In this document: positions 1-8,441 of the stretch, piece after piece | Numbering within the stretch: position 1 is the stretch's first letter | Layout: each line of letters begins with the position of its first letter | NCBI RefSeq assembly: GCF_900114445.1 | Contig: NZ_FOTB01000001.1 | Location: forward strand, 1 to 33,554 | Reading direction: 5' to 3' | Origin: Salinicoccus halodurans | GTDB taxonomy: Bacteria > Bacillota > Bacilli > Staphylococcales > Salinicoccaceae | Length of the DNA stretch: 33,554 nucleotides | Made by a program: the position numbers and the translations under genes | Notes under the pieces: model-generated | Told to the model about the DNA's origin: nothing | What the model saw: the letters and a program-made list of their open reading frames with translations, nothing else | Databases searched by the model: none

Positions 1-167
1 TTCCCGGAATTGAAGCCCACACGGTCATACTTCTCGTAGTCCAGGAATGCAGTCAATTCGGTTTTCAGTAATGTATTCACCGCCGTTTCCAGGTGGCTGC
101 GGAAGGTTTCTGTGACATCGTCTTTTTTTACTAGAGCTTGAATAATATCTGATGTAAAATGATCCAT
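1..167 (-). CDS. IS256-family (mutator) transposase, N-terminal fragment
   Basis: Read from the ATG at 167-165 the minus strand gives MDHFTSDIIQALVKKDDV, then a stretch with ETFRSHLETAVNTLLKTEL and FLDYEKYDRVGFNSG. The last part matches the conserved N-terminal region of IS256-type transposases, just before their NYRNG motif. The DDE catalytic residues lie beyond the window, so it cannot be said whether the enzyme is intact. The protein would catalyse copy-out/paste-in transposition of its own element. About 56 codons are visible. Confidence 0.85.
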   Translation of the reverse strand, partial: MDHFTSDIIQALVKKDDVTETFRSHLETAVNTLLKTELTAFLDYEKYDRVGFNSG

Positions 168-270
168 AGGGGTCGTCCTCTTTTCTTGGATTTGGTATGG
201 TAACTTAATCTTACAAGAAAAGGACGCCCTTTTTCTATTTATTCATTTACACAAACTATTTTAAGCCCTC
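1..270 (-). mobile_element. End of an IS256-family insertion sequence
   Basis: The first bases hold the 5' end of an IS256-type transposase gene read on the minus strand. About 80 bases outside it lies a terminal-repeat-like stretch, TTTACACAAACTATTTTAA at about 246-264, which resembles the TTTACACAA inner part of IS256-family inverted repeats. The outer boundary is placed near 270 by analogy with the family; no target duplication could be checked because the other end is outside the window. The element borders an AT-rich accessory block and may have helped bring it in (inference). Confidence 0.7.
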
Positions 271-976
271 TCTTATAAGGATTTTAGCTTTAATTAGAAG
301 TGATATATATTTTTTCATATATGGTATTTTTAATATTGATTTTTTGAAGGAATATTTACAAGTGTTAAGATATGATTAAATATACTTAATAAGTTTACCA
401 AGATAGAGGTTTAAATCTATTTAATACACGTAACACGTAGATTAAAATTATTTTAAGCAACAGTTAAAGGATTATAAGATTTATGAGCCATATTACATAG
501 TCGTCAAGGATAAACAAATTAGAGGTGGTCACGTGTTTATATCGAGCTCTGGACTTATTGTGATTGTTAGACTAAAGAAGCTCATTATCGTTTACTGAAA
601 ATGAATCATTTATCTAACCAAACCTGCATTATGGTATGATAATAGAGTAGTCTTTATCATATCATTAGCAAGATTGAAAAAAGTGGACCCGCCATTTATT
701 GCTTAACCTGTCGTCAAATGGAACCATATCCTTGGAAGTCACTGGACTATCGGACACTTTGGAAGTATTTATGAATTACATGGATGTAGACAAGCTGTCT
801 AGTTTATTTTAATAAATGAAGAATTATAGAATGGGTATAAAAATTTAAGGTTTTTGGAGAATTGTGTAATAATTAGAGTTTTTTAAAATGATATAATTAT
901 TTTGATGCTTAACAGTTGGAAATTAAGTGAAAAGATTTCTTATAAAGTATATATTAAGTAATTCAAGGAGTAACAA
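271..976. other. AT-rich non-coding stretch with IS debris
   Basis: Some 700 bases lie between the IS256 end and the heparinase-like gene. The stretch is very AT-rich and stop-dense in all frames. Apart from an IS30-like tail at 711-812, nothing recognisable is seen. A TATAAT at 892-897 could serve the gene starting at 977, but no matching -35 box was found at normal spacing. Confidence 0.6.
711..812 (+). pseudogene. Decayed C-terminus of an IS30-like transposase
   Basis: Two frames join to give a typical IS30-family C-terminal end. One frame gives PWKSLDYRTL (about 725-760). The frame next to it gives LEVFMNYMDVDKLSSLF and a stop at 810-812. Intact relatives read PRKSLGYRTPLEVF at this place, so a single C seems lost near 760. 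No upstream catalytic part remains. It is only debris, and marks this spot as a repeated insertion site. The family call rests on one short motif. Confidence 0.45.
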
Positions 977-2563
977 ATGAAATTAGAAAAAGAACGTGAA
1001 AAAGTAGAAGATTTTCTGAAAAATCGATTAGTGGTGCGTAAAGGATTCGATCCAATTGATATTTCAAAGGGCATCGATTGGAACTATCAACATAATAAAA
1101 ATGCGAATACATACCAAACATATCTTCATAGCTTAGGTATAGTTACTGATTTGCTTAAAGTTCATAAAGCGGATAATAACCCAAAACTCTTAAAGGATGC
1201 AAGGGAAATTATTATTGATTGGTATGGTAAAGATCATACTAAAAATAATAACTATGCTTGGAAGGAGCATCCGGTGTCTTCTCGAGTTTCTAACATTATT
1301 GAATTTCAAGAAGGGGCAGGGGAATTTAAAATTGATGATGAAACGTTCAGCAAAATCATCATTGACCATTGTGAATATTTATATAATGAAAAATATTATA
1401 AATTTAACAATCACGGTTTAATGATGGACTATGGTCTCCTACATGCCAGTAAATATGTCACAGATAAACGGTTGAAACGATTTTATACAGATAAAGCTAT
1501 CTATAGGGTCCGCTATGCACTTCTGAGAGATTTTACCCGAAGAGGTGTACATCTTGAGAATTCACCCGAATATCATCGTCTTGTTCTAGCGTTGTTTAGA
1601 AAAATAGATAAAGTGGTTAAAGAGTTGAAACTAACTATCGGTAAAGATGAGAGCGAAATTATTAAGCTTGCTATAGAGTATAAGAATCATATCATTCAAC
1701 CTAATCAATATTATCCAATGATTGGGGATACGGGTTCAATCCATGATCCTAAAATAAAGAAAAATTATTCAGATTTTGTAGATTATGATGCTGGAATAGC
1801 AATTTTGAATAGCAAGAATGAAGAAAATGAAGTTGAAAGTTCCATGCTCACTTTTAAAAGCGGATATCACAAAAAGACCCATAAGCACAATGATGATTTA
1901 GGTGTAACCCTATATTTAAAAGGGGAGGAACTATTGGTTGATTCAGGTAAATATAGTTATGATGCAAAAGACAAAGTAAGACAGCATCTGGTCTCTCCAC
2001 GAGGGCATAACACTGTATGTATCGCTCATGAAAATTATAAATTAACAAACCCTGTTAGAGAGCAAGATGGTATGAAAATCACTAAGTATGTCAGAAAGAA
2101 AAATTATAAGTTGATTTCAGGAATAAATAAAATGTATGAAAATGCATTTATGACAAGACATAATATATTGACCAGTAATGATATTTATTTTGTAGTAGAT
2201 CGAGTCGTTTCAAAGGAAAAAGGTCTATTTTATCAAAACTTTAATTTGAACGAAAATGCTGAAGTAAAAGAAATTGATAAATTAACTTATGAAATCACAT
2301 TAAATGATAAACAATATATTTTGAAAACATTTGAGAGATATGATTCCAAATTGATGACAGAAATCAACAAGGGGTATGTATCGAGGCAATTTGGAAAATA
2401 CGAGACAAATCATAGAATTCTAATCAAGCAGACATTACAAAACTCCACTTTCGTAACTGCAATTTTACCAAAAGAAAATTTTGATTTCTTAAAAGATGTC
2501 ACTTTTCTTAATGGCTCTCTTAAATATGTATTTGATGACAGATCTCATGAAGTTATCATCTAA
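977..2563 (+). CDS. Heparinase II/III-like polysaccharide lyase family protein
   Basis: The 528-residue product has the two parts typical of heparinase II/III and alginate lyase relatives. An all-helical N-terminal domain carries NNHG (about residue 144) and ENSPEYH (about 195-201). A beta-sandwich domain carries HKHNDDLG (about 302) followed by VDSGKYSYD. The Asn, Tyr and His in these motifs are the usual catalytic positions. No signal peptide or membrane segment is visible, so the protein is probably cytoplasmic, which is odd for a degrading lyase but common for members found in capsule clusters. The start is supported by AAGGAG at 965-970. The next gene follows after 17 bases, so the two are likely co-transcribed. 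Codon use is strongly AT-biased compared with genes after 8.4 kb. The substrate is unknown. Confidence 0.8.
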   Translation: MKLEKEREKVEDFLKNRLVVRKGFDPIDISKGIDWNYQHNKNANTYQTYLHSLGIVTDLLKVHKADNNPKLLKDAREIIIDWYGKDHTKNNNYAWKEHPVSSRVSNIIEFQEGAGEFKIDDETFSKIIIDHCEYLYNEKYYKFNNHGLMMDYGLLHASKYVTDKRLKRFYTDKAIYRVRYALLRDFTRRGVHLENSPEYHRLVLALFRKIDKVVKELKLTIGKDESEIIKLAIEYKNHIIQPNQYYPMIGDTGSIHDPKIKKNYSDFVDYDAGIAILNSKNEENEVESSMLTFKSGYHKKTHKHNDDLGVTLYLKGEELLVDSGKYSYDAKDKVRQHLVSPRGHNTVCIAHENYKLTNPVREQDGMKITKYVRKKNYKLISGINKMYENAFMTRHNILTSNDIYFVVDRVVSKEKGLFYQNFNLNENAEVKEIDKLTYEITLNDKQYILKTFERYDSKLMTEINKGYVSRQFGKYETNHRILIKQTLQNSTFVTAILPKENFDFLKDVTFLNGSLKYVFDDRSHEVII

Positions 2564-2580
2564 GAAAGGAGATGCTGAAT

Positions 2581-3564
2581 ATGGTGAAAATACTTTTTAA
2601 CCCCTTTGAAGATTATAATATAAATGAATATAGCAGGTTGGTAATTCGTGATAAGGAAACAGAATCTTTTGTTTTGAGACAACCTATAGATGAAAGAAGC
2701 ACTTTCTCTTTCGATTCTAAAGTACTCAAATCACATTGGAATTATCGTTTTAAATTCCAAGTGAGACGGAAAGATGAAAAATCCGGTGAAATAAGATGGT
2801 CGGATATTACTGACTATAAAAGACTGTATCCTGAAAGAATGGGTGCCAGTGGTTTAAAATATTTATTATATAAAAAACCAAAAAGCAAAAAACTATTGGT
2901 TGTATTCCAGGCAATTAATAAAAATCCAACATATAATTATGTGGGGTTGCTTAAGGACGAAAATATGCACAAACTATATATAAAGGATGTATATGGGGAG
3001 GAGAGACTCACAAAAACTTCCTATTATTTGAACTATAATACTAATTTCGATGTTGAGAACTCTGTAGTAAGACTAGTTGAGAAAGTTCTTGATGAAGTTA
3101 ATTTATCTATGGAAGATGTTATTTTTGCAGGATCAAGTAAAGGTGGATTTGCAGCATTATATTATGCCTATAAGTTGGGAGCTGGGCATGTAATAGCTGG
3201 CGGTCCTCAAATTTTATTGGGTAACTACTTATCAAAAGGGCATGATGAACAATCTGTGGGAAAAAATATCTTCAATTCAATGTTCGGTGAGATCAATGAA
3301 GATAATATAAATGCTGCTAATGAGATATTACCAGCTTTGTTAGAGAATACTGTTAATAAAAGTGTGGATATTCATATACACGTAGGCTATTGGGAACCGC
3401 ATTTTAAAGATCATATCGAACCATTTATGGAACTGGCTGCTAAAAATAAAATTACAAACATTACGCTGCATATGAATGATTATGAAACACATTCAGGACT
3501 TGCGACATACTTTCCTCCATTTTTTAAGCAGACTGTACAAAAGCTCAGTGAATTGGAACAGTAA
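2581..3564 (+). CDS. Alpha/beta-hydrolase-like protein of the XcbB/CpsF (Asp2-like) capsule type
   Basis: The 327-residue product has a nucleophile elbow GSSKGG (Ser near 186) followed by FAALYYAYKLGAGHVIAGG, and a late ETHSGL (His near 302). This gives a Ser-His hydrolase arrangement. The same pattern is known from XcbB/CpsF capsule biosynthesis proteins and the accessory-Sec protein Asp2, which modify surface glycans. The N-terminal 100 residues are beta-rich and not recognised. The start is set at 2581 because AAGGAG at 2566-2571 is 9 bases upstream; the in-frame ATG at 2572 touches that site and is unlikely. It forms an operon with the heparinase-like gene. It is probably cytoplasmic, as no signal peptide is seen. 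The exact reaction is unknown. Confidence 0.65.
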   Translation: MVKILFNPFEDYNINEYSRLVIRDKETESFVLRQPIDERSTFSFDSKVLKSHWNYRFKFQVRRKDEKSGEIRWSDITDYKRLYPERMGASGLKYLLYKKPKSKKLLVVFQAINKNPTYNYVGLLKDENMHKLYIKDVYGEERLTKTSYYLNYNTNFDVENSVVRLVEKVLDEVNLSMEDVIFAGSSKGGFAALYYAYKLGAGHVIAGGPQILLGNYLSKGHDEQSVGKNIFNSMFGEINEDNINAANEILPALLENTVNKSVDIHIHVGYWEPHFKDHIEPFMELAAKNKITNITLHMNDYETHSGLATYFPPFFKQTVQKLSELEQ

Positions 3565-3634
3565 TATATTTTAAAATACAGAAAAAGAAAAAGTTATGTA
3601 TAATTAAATTATCAAATAATAGGGAGCTGACTTA

Positions 3635-4060
3635 ATGAAAAGATTTTTATCTTTATTTTTAATTGTGTTTCTTTTAGCAGCATGTGGTGATAACCAGGAA
3701 AAAGCAAATTCGGCTGAGAATGATAGTTCTGATAACAGTAATGAAGAAAGTCAAAGCACAGATAGTAATTTAGTTAATACAGAAGAAGTTGTTGAAGGGA
3801 AATGGATTGGTCAGTCTGGAGCGATCTCCAATGGCGATGATATGGTTTTGACTGAACCTATTCACTATGATTCATCTAAAACATATACTATGAATAAAAC
3901 CAGTTATGTAACGTACTTAAAAGATGATGAAGTCATTGAGTCATTACTGTATTCTGAAGGAGCTCCCGAAATCACTTTGGAATCAGTAGAAGAAGCAAAT
4001 AAAATTAGAATCAGCATGAAAAAGAATAAACTGATTGATTTTGTATTAACTGAAGAATAA
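3635..4060 (+). CDS. Small lipoprotein, copy 1 of a paralogous pair
   Basis: The 141-residue product begins with a lipoprotein signal peptide (MKRFLSLFLIVFLLAACG, lipobox LLAAC). A Ser/Asn/Glu-rich linker follows (about residues 20-50), then a globular domain of about 90 residues. That domain has EGKWIGQSG, a motif around LTEPIHYDSSKTY, and NKTSYVTYLKDDEVIES. The same pattern recurs in the lipoprotein at 9672, so the two are paralogues. It would be anchored on the outer face of the membrane. It has its own ribosome site (AGGGAG) and ends in a strong terminator. No function is known. Confidence 0.8.
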   Translation: MKRFLSLFLIVFLLAACGDNQEKANSAENDSSDNSNEESQSTDSNLVNTEEVVEGKWIGQSGAISNGDDMVLTEPIHYDSSKTYTMNKTSYVTYLKDDEVIESLLYSEGAPEITLESVEEANKIRISMKKNKLIDFVLTEE

Positions 4061-4077
4061 CCATTCTGAAACTCTTG

Positions 4078-4111
4078 AAAAGGTATGCATATCCTGAGCA
4101 TACCTTTTTTT
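4078..4111 (+). terminator. Rho-independent terminator after the lipoprotein gene
   Basis: The arms AGGTATGC (4081-4088) and GCATACCT (4098-4105) pair perfectly, extended by AAA/TTT, and run into seven T residues (4105-4111). It lies between the lipoprotein stop codon and the ribosome site of the next gene, so the ATP-grasp gene needs its own promoter or read-through. Confidence 0.85.
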
Positions 4112-4139
4112 GAACACAGATATTAAAGGGCTGAATAGT

Positions 4140-5294
4140 ATGAATCAAAGTAAATTAGATATGATTATTCAATTAAATGAAGAAAAACCCAATTGCTATA
4201 CTGTGGAAGAAAATGTGGTCAATAATTTTATAGGGCATGCAGCAAAAGAATTACGTAAGAAAACAAAAGTATCAGGGAAAATCACTGAGTTTTATCATGT
4301 AGATAAAGTTTTTGGATCTATTAACGGATTATTACCTGGCTCGACTGGTAAAACAGCATATCGAATTTGTAAAAATAAGTTTGAAACTGAAAAATTATTG
4401 GAATGGGCTGATTTACCAACTTTGAACTCAAGTTACTTTACCCATGAACAATTGAAAGAAGCGAAAATTTTTATAGATGAAAGTGTTCATAACAAATTTG
4501 TACTCAAACCGATTAGTTTAGGATCTGGGAAAGGGATCATCTTCAATGTTGATAGAGAAAACATAGGAGAGTCATGGAATAGGTCACTAGAAATTCAAAG
4601 GAACAGAAAGGTTGAAGAGCCTTCTTTTATTTTGCAAAATTATATAGATGGATTTGATATTAGAATATGCATAGTAGAAGGACAGTTTGCTTGCGCACTA
4701 TGGAGAGTTCAGCCCCATGTAGTAGGGGATGGAAATAGTACTGTGCGTGAATTAATAGCAAGAAAAAATGAGCAAAGGCAAAAATCTTTGTATTTTCAAA
4801 GATTTTTATATGACATGGATGAGGTATTAATAGAAAAAATCAGATCTCAGAAAAAAGACCTCGATTCCATATTAGATAAGGATGAAGTTATATTACTCAG
4901 TGATTTAGGAAATCTTGCTGCTGGTGCTGAAAGTGTGGATATAACAAAAATGGTAGGAGAAAATTTGATAAATCTTGCATTAAAGTCTGTAGCAGCAGTT
5001 CCTGGTCTTTACACGGCGGGAGTAGATATTTTAACCGAAAACCTTAAAGCAGACATTGGTTATATAATTGAAATAAATACGAACGCCAATCATAAGGTAC
5101 ATTACATGCCATATTATGGAGAGATAAGAACACCTTATAAAAATTTAATGGAAAATATGCTGGTCAAATATAAACTGAAAGCCGGGCTGGGGCTTGATCA
5201 ACGAGAGCGAAGAATTTATAGAGATATAACCAAGTTTAATAATTACAAGGAAATATATCACAGTAAACTAACAAACTTACTAATGCAGAAGTAA
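4140..5294 (+). CDS. Cyanophycin-synthetase-like ATP-grasp ligase 1
   Basis: The 384-residue product matches the ATP-grasp part of cyanophycin synthetases without their Mur-ligase half. Visible motifs are FVLKP (ATP lysine near 122), the loop SLGSGKG (near 127-132), VVGDGNSTVRELI (near 195), SDLGNLAAGAESVDIT, TAGVDIL, and the metal-binding IIEINTNA (near 308-315). Such enzymes join a carboxylate to an amine through an acyl phosphate, usually adding amino acids. The start is the ATG at 4140 with AAAGGG 9 bases upstream; an in-frame TTG at 4110 lies in the terminator T-run and is rejected. Two paralogues follow within 3 kb. The substrates are unknown. Confidence 0.8.
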   Translation: MNQSKLDMIIQLNEEKPNCYTVEENVVNNFIGHAAKELRKKTKVSGKITEFYHVDKVFGSINGLLPGSTGKTAYRICKNKFETEKLLEWADLPTLNSSYFTHEQLKEAKIFIDESVHNKFVLKPISLGSGKGIIFNVDRENIGESWNRSLEIQRNRKVEEPSFILQNYIDGFDIRICIVEGQFACALWRVQPHVVGDGNSTVRELIARKNEQRQKSLYFQRFLYDMDEVLIEKIRSQKKDLDSILDKDEVILLSDLGNLAAGAESVDITKMVGENLINLALKSVAAVPGLYTAGVDILTENLKADIGYIIEINTNANHKVHYMPYYGEIRTPYKNLMENMLVKYKLKAGLGLDQRERRIYRDITKFNNYKEIYHSKLTNLLMQK

Positions 5295-5298
5295 AAAT

Positions 5299-5337
5299 AA
5301 GACCCCCTGAATTCCATCAATGGTTTCAGTGGGTCTT
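5299..5337. terminator. Bidirectional terminator between convergent ATP-grasp genes
   Basis: AAGACCC (5299-5305) pairs with GGGTCTT (5331-5337), with an inner CTGAA/TTCAG pairing. It lies between the stop codons of two convergent genes and has a short T-run on the plus side and an A-rich run on the other, so it may serve both strands. Confidence 0.7.
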
Positions 5338-5342
5338 TGCAT

Positions 5343-6527
5343 TTAGTATAATTTCAGGAATGAATTGAAAGCGTTAGAAAGCTTTTTTTGTTTATTATAT
5401 AAGAATTTGAACCTTTCTATTACCAGTTCAAATTCTTCTTGGGTTAAACTATCAAAATTCAAATCATCATTCAAAATTTTCCGGTCTATTTTATTATACT
5501 TGAATACATCATAGAGAGGGGTGGAAGGTTTTCCAATCATAGGGTAATAATGGAGTTGGAAAGCAGGATTTAAATTCACCTCAATGATGGTGCCTTCTTT
5601 TGCGTCCAGATTTTCTATGAATATATCAACGCCAGCTGTATGTACTCCTGGGATTGCAGTAACAGCATCGAGAACCTGTTCGAAAATATGCGGATTTAGA
5701 TACTTGCTGACTTCGAAGACTTCCCGGCCAGTAGCAATATTTGATTGAGAATATAGTACACAATATTCGCCTTCCGGCAGTACACTATCAAGTGTCAGTC
5801 CTCTATTGGATAGGTTATTTAATAAGTTATCATTAATTTTTAAAAGATTCCTGTTCAAATAATTGTGTTTTTTTCGTTCTGAATTTTTTTCATTTATCAA
5901 TTCTTCAATGGTATGTATGCCATCGCCAACTACATTGCCAGGACCTCTGAATATTGCAGTGCCAACTTCTCCCTCTACAACTATTATCCTTATTTCAAGC
6001 CCTTCAATTTGTTCTTGAATAAGCACACGTGGTACATCAACTTTATACTTCTTTTGAACCTGGAAAGACTCGTTCCAGCATTTTTCCAGGTTTTCACTGT
6101 TAACACCTAAAAATGTGCCGAGAGACATACTCATGCTGACAGGTTTTAATACAAATTTTTTCTCTGGAGATTTTCTTACAAACTCTTTTGCTTTACTTAA
6201 GTCGTTCGGTTTGAACATTTTTCCAATAGGAGTTTTGATTTTTGCATAATCTAAAAATCTTTGTGTCAGAAATTTATCTTTGCATATGAGCTTACCGAGA
6301 TTGGTGTTATTCGGATAAAAACCTTTTACATATCTTAATGGGCTGTTTGAAGTGTTATAAAGCCGCAGGGTATTTTTTTTATTCGTGACTCTCTCAAATG
6401 GTATCTCTAATCTTTTCAGTTCATCTTCAGCAACGTTCAACAGATCAATTTCAATATCTTTGGGGTATTCAAGTGATTCATCTTCTTTGGTTTTTTCAAA
6501 GAATTCCGCTAGTATTTTTTCGTTCAA
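5343..6527 (-). CDS. Cyanophycin-synthetase-like ATP-grasp ligase 2
   Basis: The 394-residue product is a paralogue of the ligase at 4140. It shows CKDKFLTQRFLDYAKI, FVLKP (near 129), NVVGDGIHTIEELI, SQSNIATGREVFEV, TAGVDIF and IIEVNLNPAFQLHYYP. The glycine-rich loop is altered: it reads SMSMSLGTF where copy 1 has SLGSGKG, so nucleotide binding may differ. The start is taken as the TTG at 6527, five bases after GAGGTGA; an in-frame GTG at 6536 lies inside that ribosome site. The gene begins 17 bases after the acetyltransferase stop, so the pair is an operon. The substrate is unknown. Confidence 0.75.
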   Translation of the reverse strand: MNEKILAEFFEKTKEDESLEYPKDIEIDLLNVAEDELKRLEIPFERVTNKKNTLRLYNTSNSPLRYVKGFYPNNTNLGKLICKDKFLTQRFLDYAKIKTPIGKMFKPNDLSKAKEFVRKSPEKKFVLKPVSMSMSLGTFLGVNSENLEKCWNESFQVQKKYKVDVPRVLIQEQIEGLEIRIIVVEGEVGTAIFRGPGNVVGDGIHTIEELINEKNSERKKHNYLNRNLLKINDNLLNNLSNRGLTLDSVLPEGEYCVLYSQSNIATGREVFEVSKYLNPHIFEQVLDAVTAIPGVHTAGVDIFIENLDAKEGTIIEVNLNPAFQLHYYPMIGKPSTPLYDVFKYNKIDRKILNDDLNFDSLTQEEFELVIERFKFLYNKQKKLSNAFNSFLKLY

Positions 6528-6544
6528 TTGTTTCACCTCGTAAA

Positions 6545-6976
6545 TTAATGCTTTAATATCATATCTTCATGGGGATGGTCATCCATTATATATACTTCGG
6601 AAATTGACTTAAATCCATATGATTTATAGAAATCTTTCAAATAGCTCATTGCTACAATCTGAACAAATTTATCCGGATAGTTTTCTTTTAGATACTTTAA
6701 AGCCGTATTCAATAATTCTCTCCCATTTCCATTTCCTCTCTTATCACTATGTACTGTGACTCTTCCAAGTATTACTTTTTCGTCATAGATCAATATTCTA
6801 CAATAAGCCCAGATTATATTGTTTTCTTTATTAAATATATGTATAGCTTCTGTATCTTTGCCATCAATATCTGCAAAATAACTTTGCTGTTCTATTATGA
6901 AAATAGATTGTCTCAACCTGAATATTTGTTCTATCTCACTGAGCGATAGTTCATTGAACTTTTTTGTCTGCCACAT
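6545..6976 (-). CDS. ElaA-like GNAT N-acetyltransferase
   Basis: The 143-residue product starts MWQTKKFNELSLSEIEQIF and continues RLRQSIFIIEQQSYFADIDG. This is the signature of ElaA-type GNAT proteins. The acetyl-CoA loop follows as RVTVHSDKRGNGNGRELL. It would move an acetyl group from acetyl-CoA to an amine. The start at 6976 is set by GGAGG (6983-6987) six bases upstream; the open frame extends further but has no ribosome site. It is the first gene of an operon with ATP-grasp ligase 2. This suggests acetylation of the ligase substrate or product, a pairing also known from N-acetylglutaminylglutamine synthesis (inference). Confidence 0.8.
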   Translation of the reverse strand: MWQTKKFNELSLSEIEQIFRLRQSIFIIEQQSYFADIDGKDTEAIHIFNKENNIIWAYCRILIYDEKVILGRVTVHSDKRGNGNGRELLNTALKYLKENYPDKFVQIVAMSYLKDFYKSYGFKSISEVYIMDDHPHEDMILKH

Positions 6977-7161
6977 GCTGTGCCTCCATAATTGATTTAT
7001 TCTACAGGTCACTATAGGTTAAATGAAGTCCGTGGGTTAAATATATTGAATGCACTATTAATCATACTATACAATTTTAAAATATGCATAGACAACCTGA
7101 AATTTTAATATGAAATATGTATAATCCTGATAGTGAAACATAAAAAATAGAGGTGTTAGTA

Positions 7162-8325
7162 ATGAATAGCAAAGATTTAGAGTACATTTTCTCCACTGTA
7201 AAATTCCAGAGTAAAACTGAATATCCCAGAACCATTAATATTGGTACACGAGGTATCCAATTAAAGTATCTTCGAAATTCCCAGTTCAATTATGAAGCAA
7301 GAGTAGATGAAAATAATAAAAAATTCATAGATATACTTCGCAAAGACAAATCCAAAATCCTTACTATTTCACAAAATGTTTATCCTACAAATAGTAAGTC
7401 GGGAATCAGACTTGGTATGGATAAAGTTAAAACAGAGCAACATTTAGAAAATCGAGGAATCAGAACTCCTTTTTCTAAAACATATCATCAAACAGAAATA
7501 GACAAAGCATATAAAGAAACATTTGAACTTGTCAGGGATAATGTAGTAGTAAAGCCTTCCAATGCCAGTCTAGGTAAGGGAGTAGTTGTGGATGTAAGTA
7601 AAGAGGAATTTTATAATGCCTGGAGCTATGCAAGTCAGGCAAAAGGTAAAGGAAGAGAGATTTTAGTACAGGAATATATTCCTGGGTTTGAAGCACGTGC
7701 CACAGTAATCCAGGGACGTCTTCATTCAATTGTACTCCGTATCCCTCCTTATATAGTTGGCGATGGACGAAGTACACTCAGCCAATTGATTGATTTGAAA
7801 AATAAAGAGCGAAAAAAACATAGTCATCTTTCAAAAGCCCCAATAGAAAAAAGTGAAAGAATAAAATCATATCTGCGTTCAAATAAACTGGATCTGGATG
7901 ACATACCTGAATATGGTGAATATGTTCTTCTAGTTTCTGTATCCAATTTCTCTCTTGGTGGAGAACTGATGGATATCACTGACTTAGTATCAGAGAAGAT
8001 AAAAGAAACGATACTCAAAGCTCTGGCAGCAATGCCTGGGCTATATACAGCCGGATTGGATATAATGATGAAATCATTCGAAGATGAAGAACCTGTTGTA
8101 TTAGAAATCAATTCATATCCTGCCATAAATTTAGCGACCTATCCTACTTATGGCAAGCTTGAAAATCCTTTCAAGACTTATATAGAATCTGTAGTTGCAA
8201 TGGATCAATTCATTAACCCTCCAAAAGATCCATATGATATTAAAAACAATGAAGAGTATATAAGAGATATGCTTAAATTTATGAAGTTGAGAAATGAAAT
8301 TGATTACCAAAGAAAAGATATTTAA
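7162..8325 (+). CDS. Cyanophycin-synthetase-like ATP-grasp ligase 3
   Basis: The 387-residue product is the third ATP-grasp paralogue. Motifs are MDKVKTEQHLENRGI, VVVKPSNASLGKGVVVDV (lysine near 129 with an intact glycine loop), YIVGDGRSTLSQLI, VSVSNFSLGGELMDIT, TAGLDIM and VLEINSYPAINLATYP. The start is the ATG at 7162 behind AGAGGTG (7149-7155); the in-frame GTG at 7153 overlaps that site. It is transcribed divergently from the acetyltransferase, with about 185 bases between them for two promoters. As in the other copies there is no Mur-ligase domain, so it is not a full cyanophycin synthetase. Confidence 0.8.
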   Translation: MNSKDLEYIFSTVKFQSKTEYPRTINIGTRGIQLKYLRNSQFNYEARVDENNKKFIDILRKDKSKILTISQNVYPTNSKSGIRLGMDKVKTEQHLENRGIRTPFSKTYHQTEIDKAYKETFELVRDNVVVKPSNASLGKGVVVDVSKEEFYNAWSYASQAKGKGREILVQEYIPGFEARATVIQGRLHSIVLRIPPYIVGDGRSTLSQLIDLKNKERKKHSHLSKAPIEKSERIKSYLRSNKLDLDDIPEYGEYVLLVSVSNFSLGGELMDITDLVSEKIKETILKALAAMPGLYTAGLDIMMKSFEDEEPVVLEINSYPAINLATYPTYGKLENPFKTYIESVVAMDQFINPPKDPYDIKNNEEYIRDMLKFMKLRNEIDYQRKDI

Positions 8326-8351
8326 AATAATAACAACAATATTTTAAAAAA

Positions 8352-8391
8352 TAATAAAGCTGCGAAGGAGTTTCTATTTGCAGTTTTATTA
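8352..8391. terminator. Terminator-like hairpin between convergent genes
   Basis: TAATAAAgCTGC (8352-8363) pairs with GCAGtTTTATTA (8380-8391). AT-rich outer arms provide T-runs on both strands. It lies between ATP-grasp ligase 3 and the convergent glycosyltransferase gene. Confidence 0.5.
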
Positions 8392-8441
8392 AGCTGATGT
8401 CACACAGAAAAATTTATATAGAATATAATTCTTACAAGGGG

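Noticed and set aside
4110-4139. TTG start for ATP-grasp ligase 1
   Set aside because: The TTG lies in the terminator T-run. AAAGGG before the ATG at 4140 is the better site.
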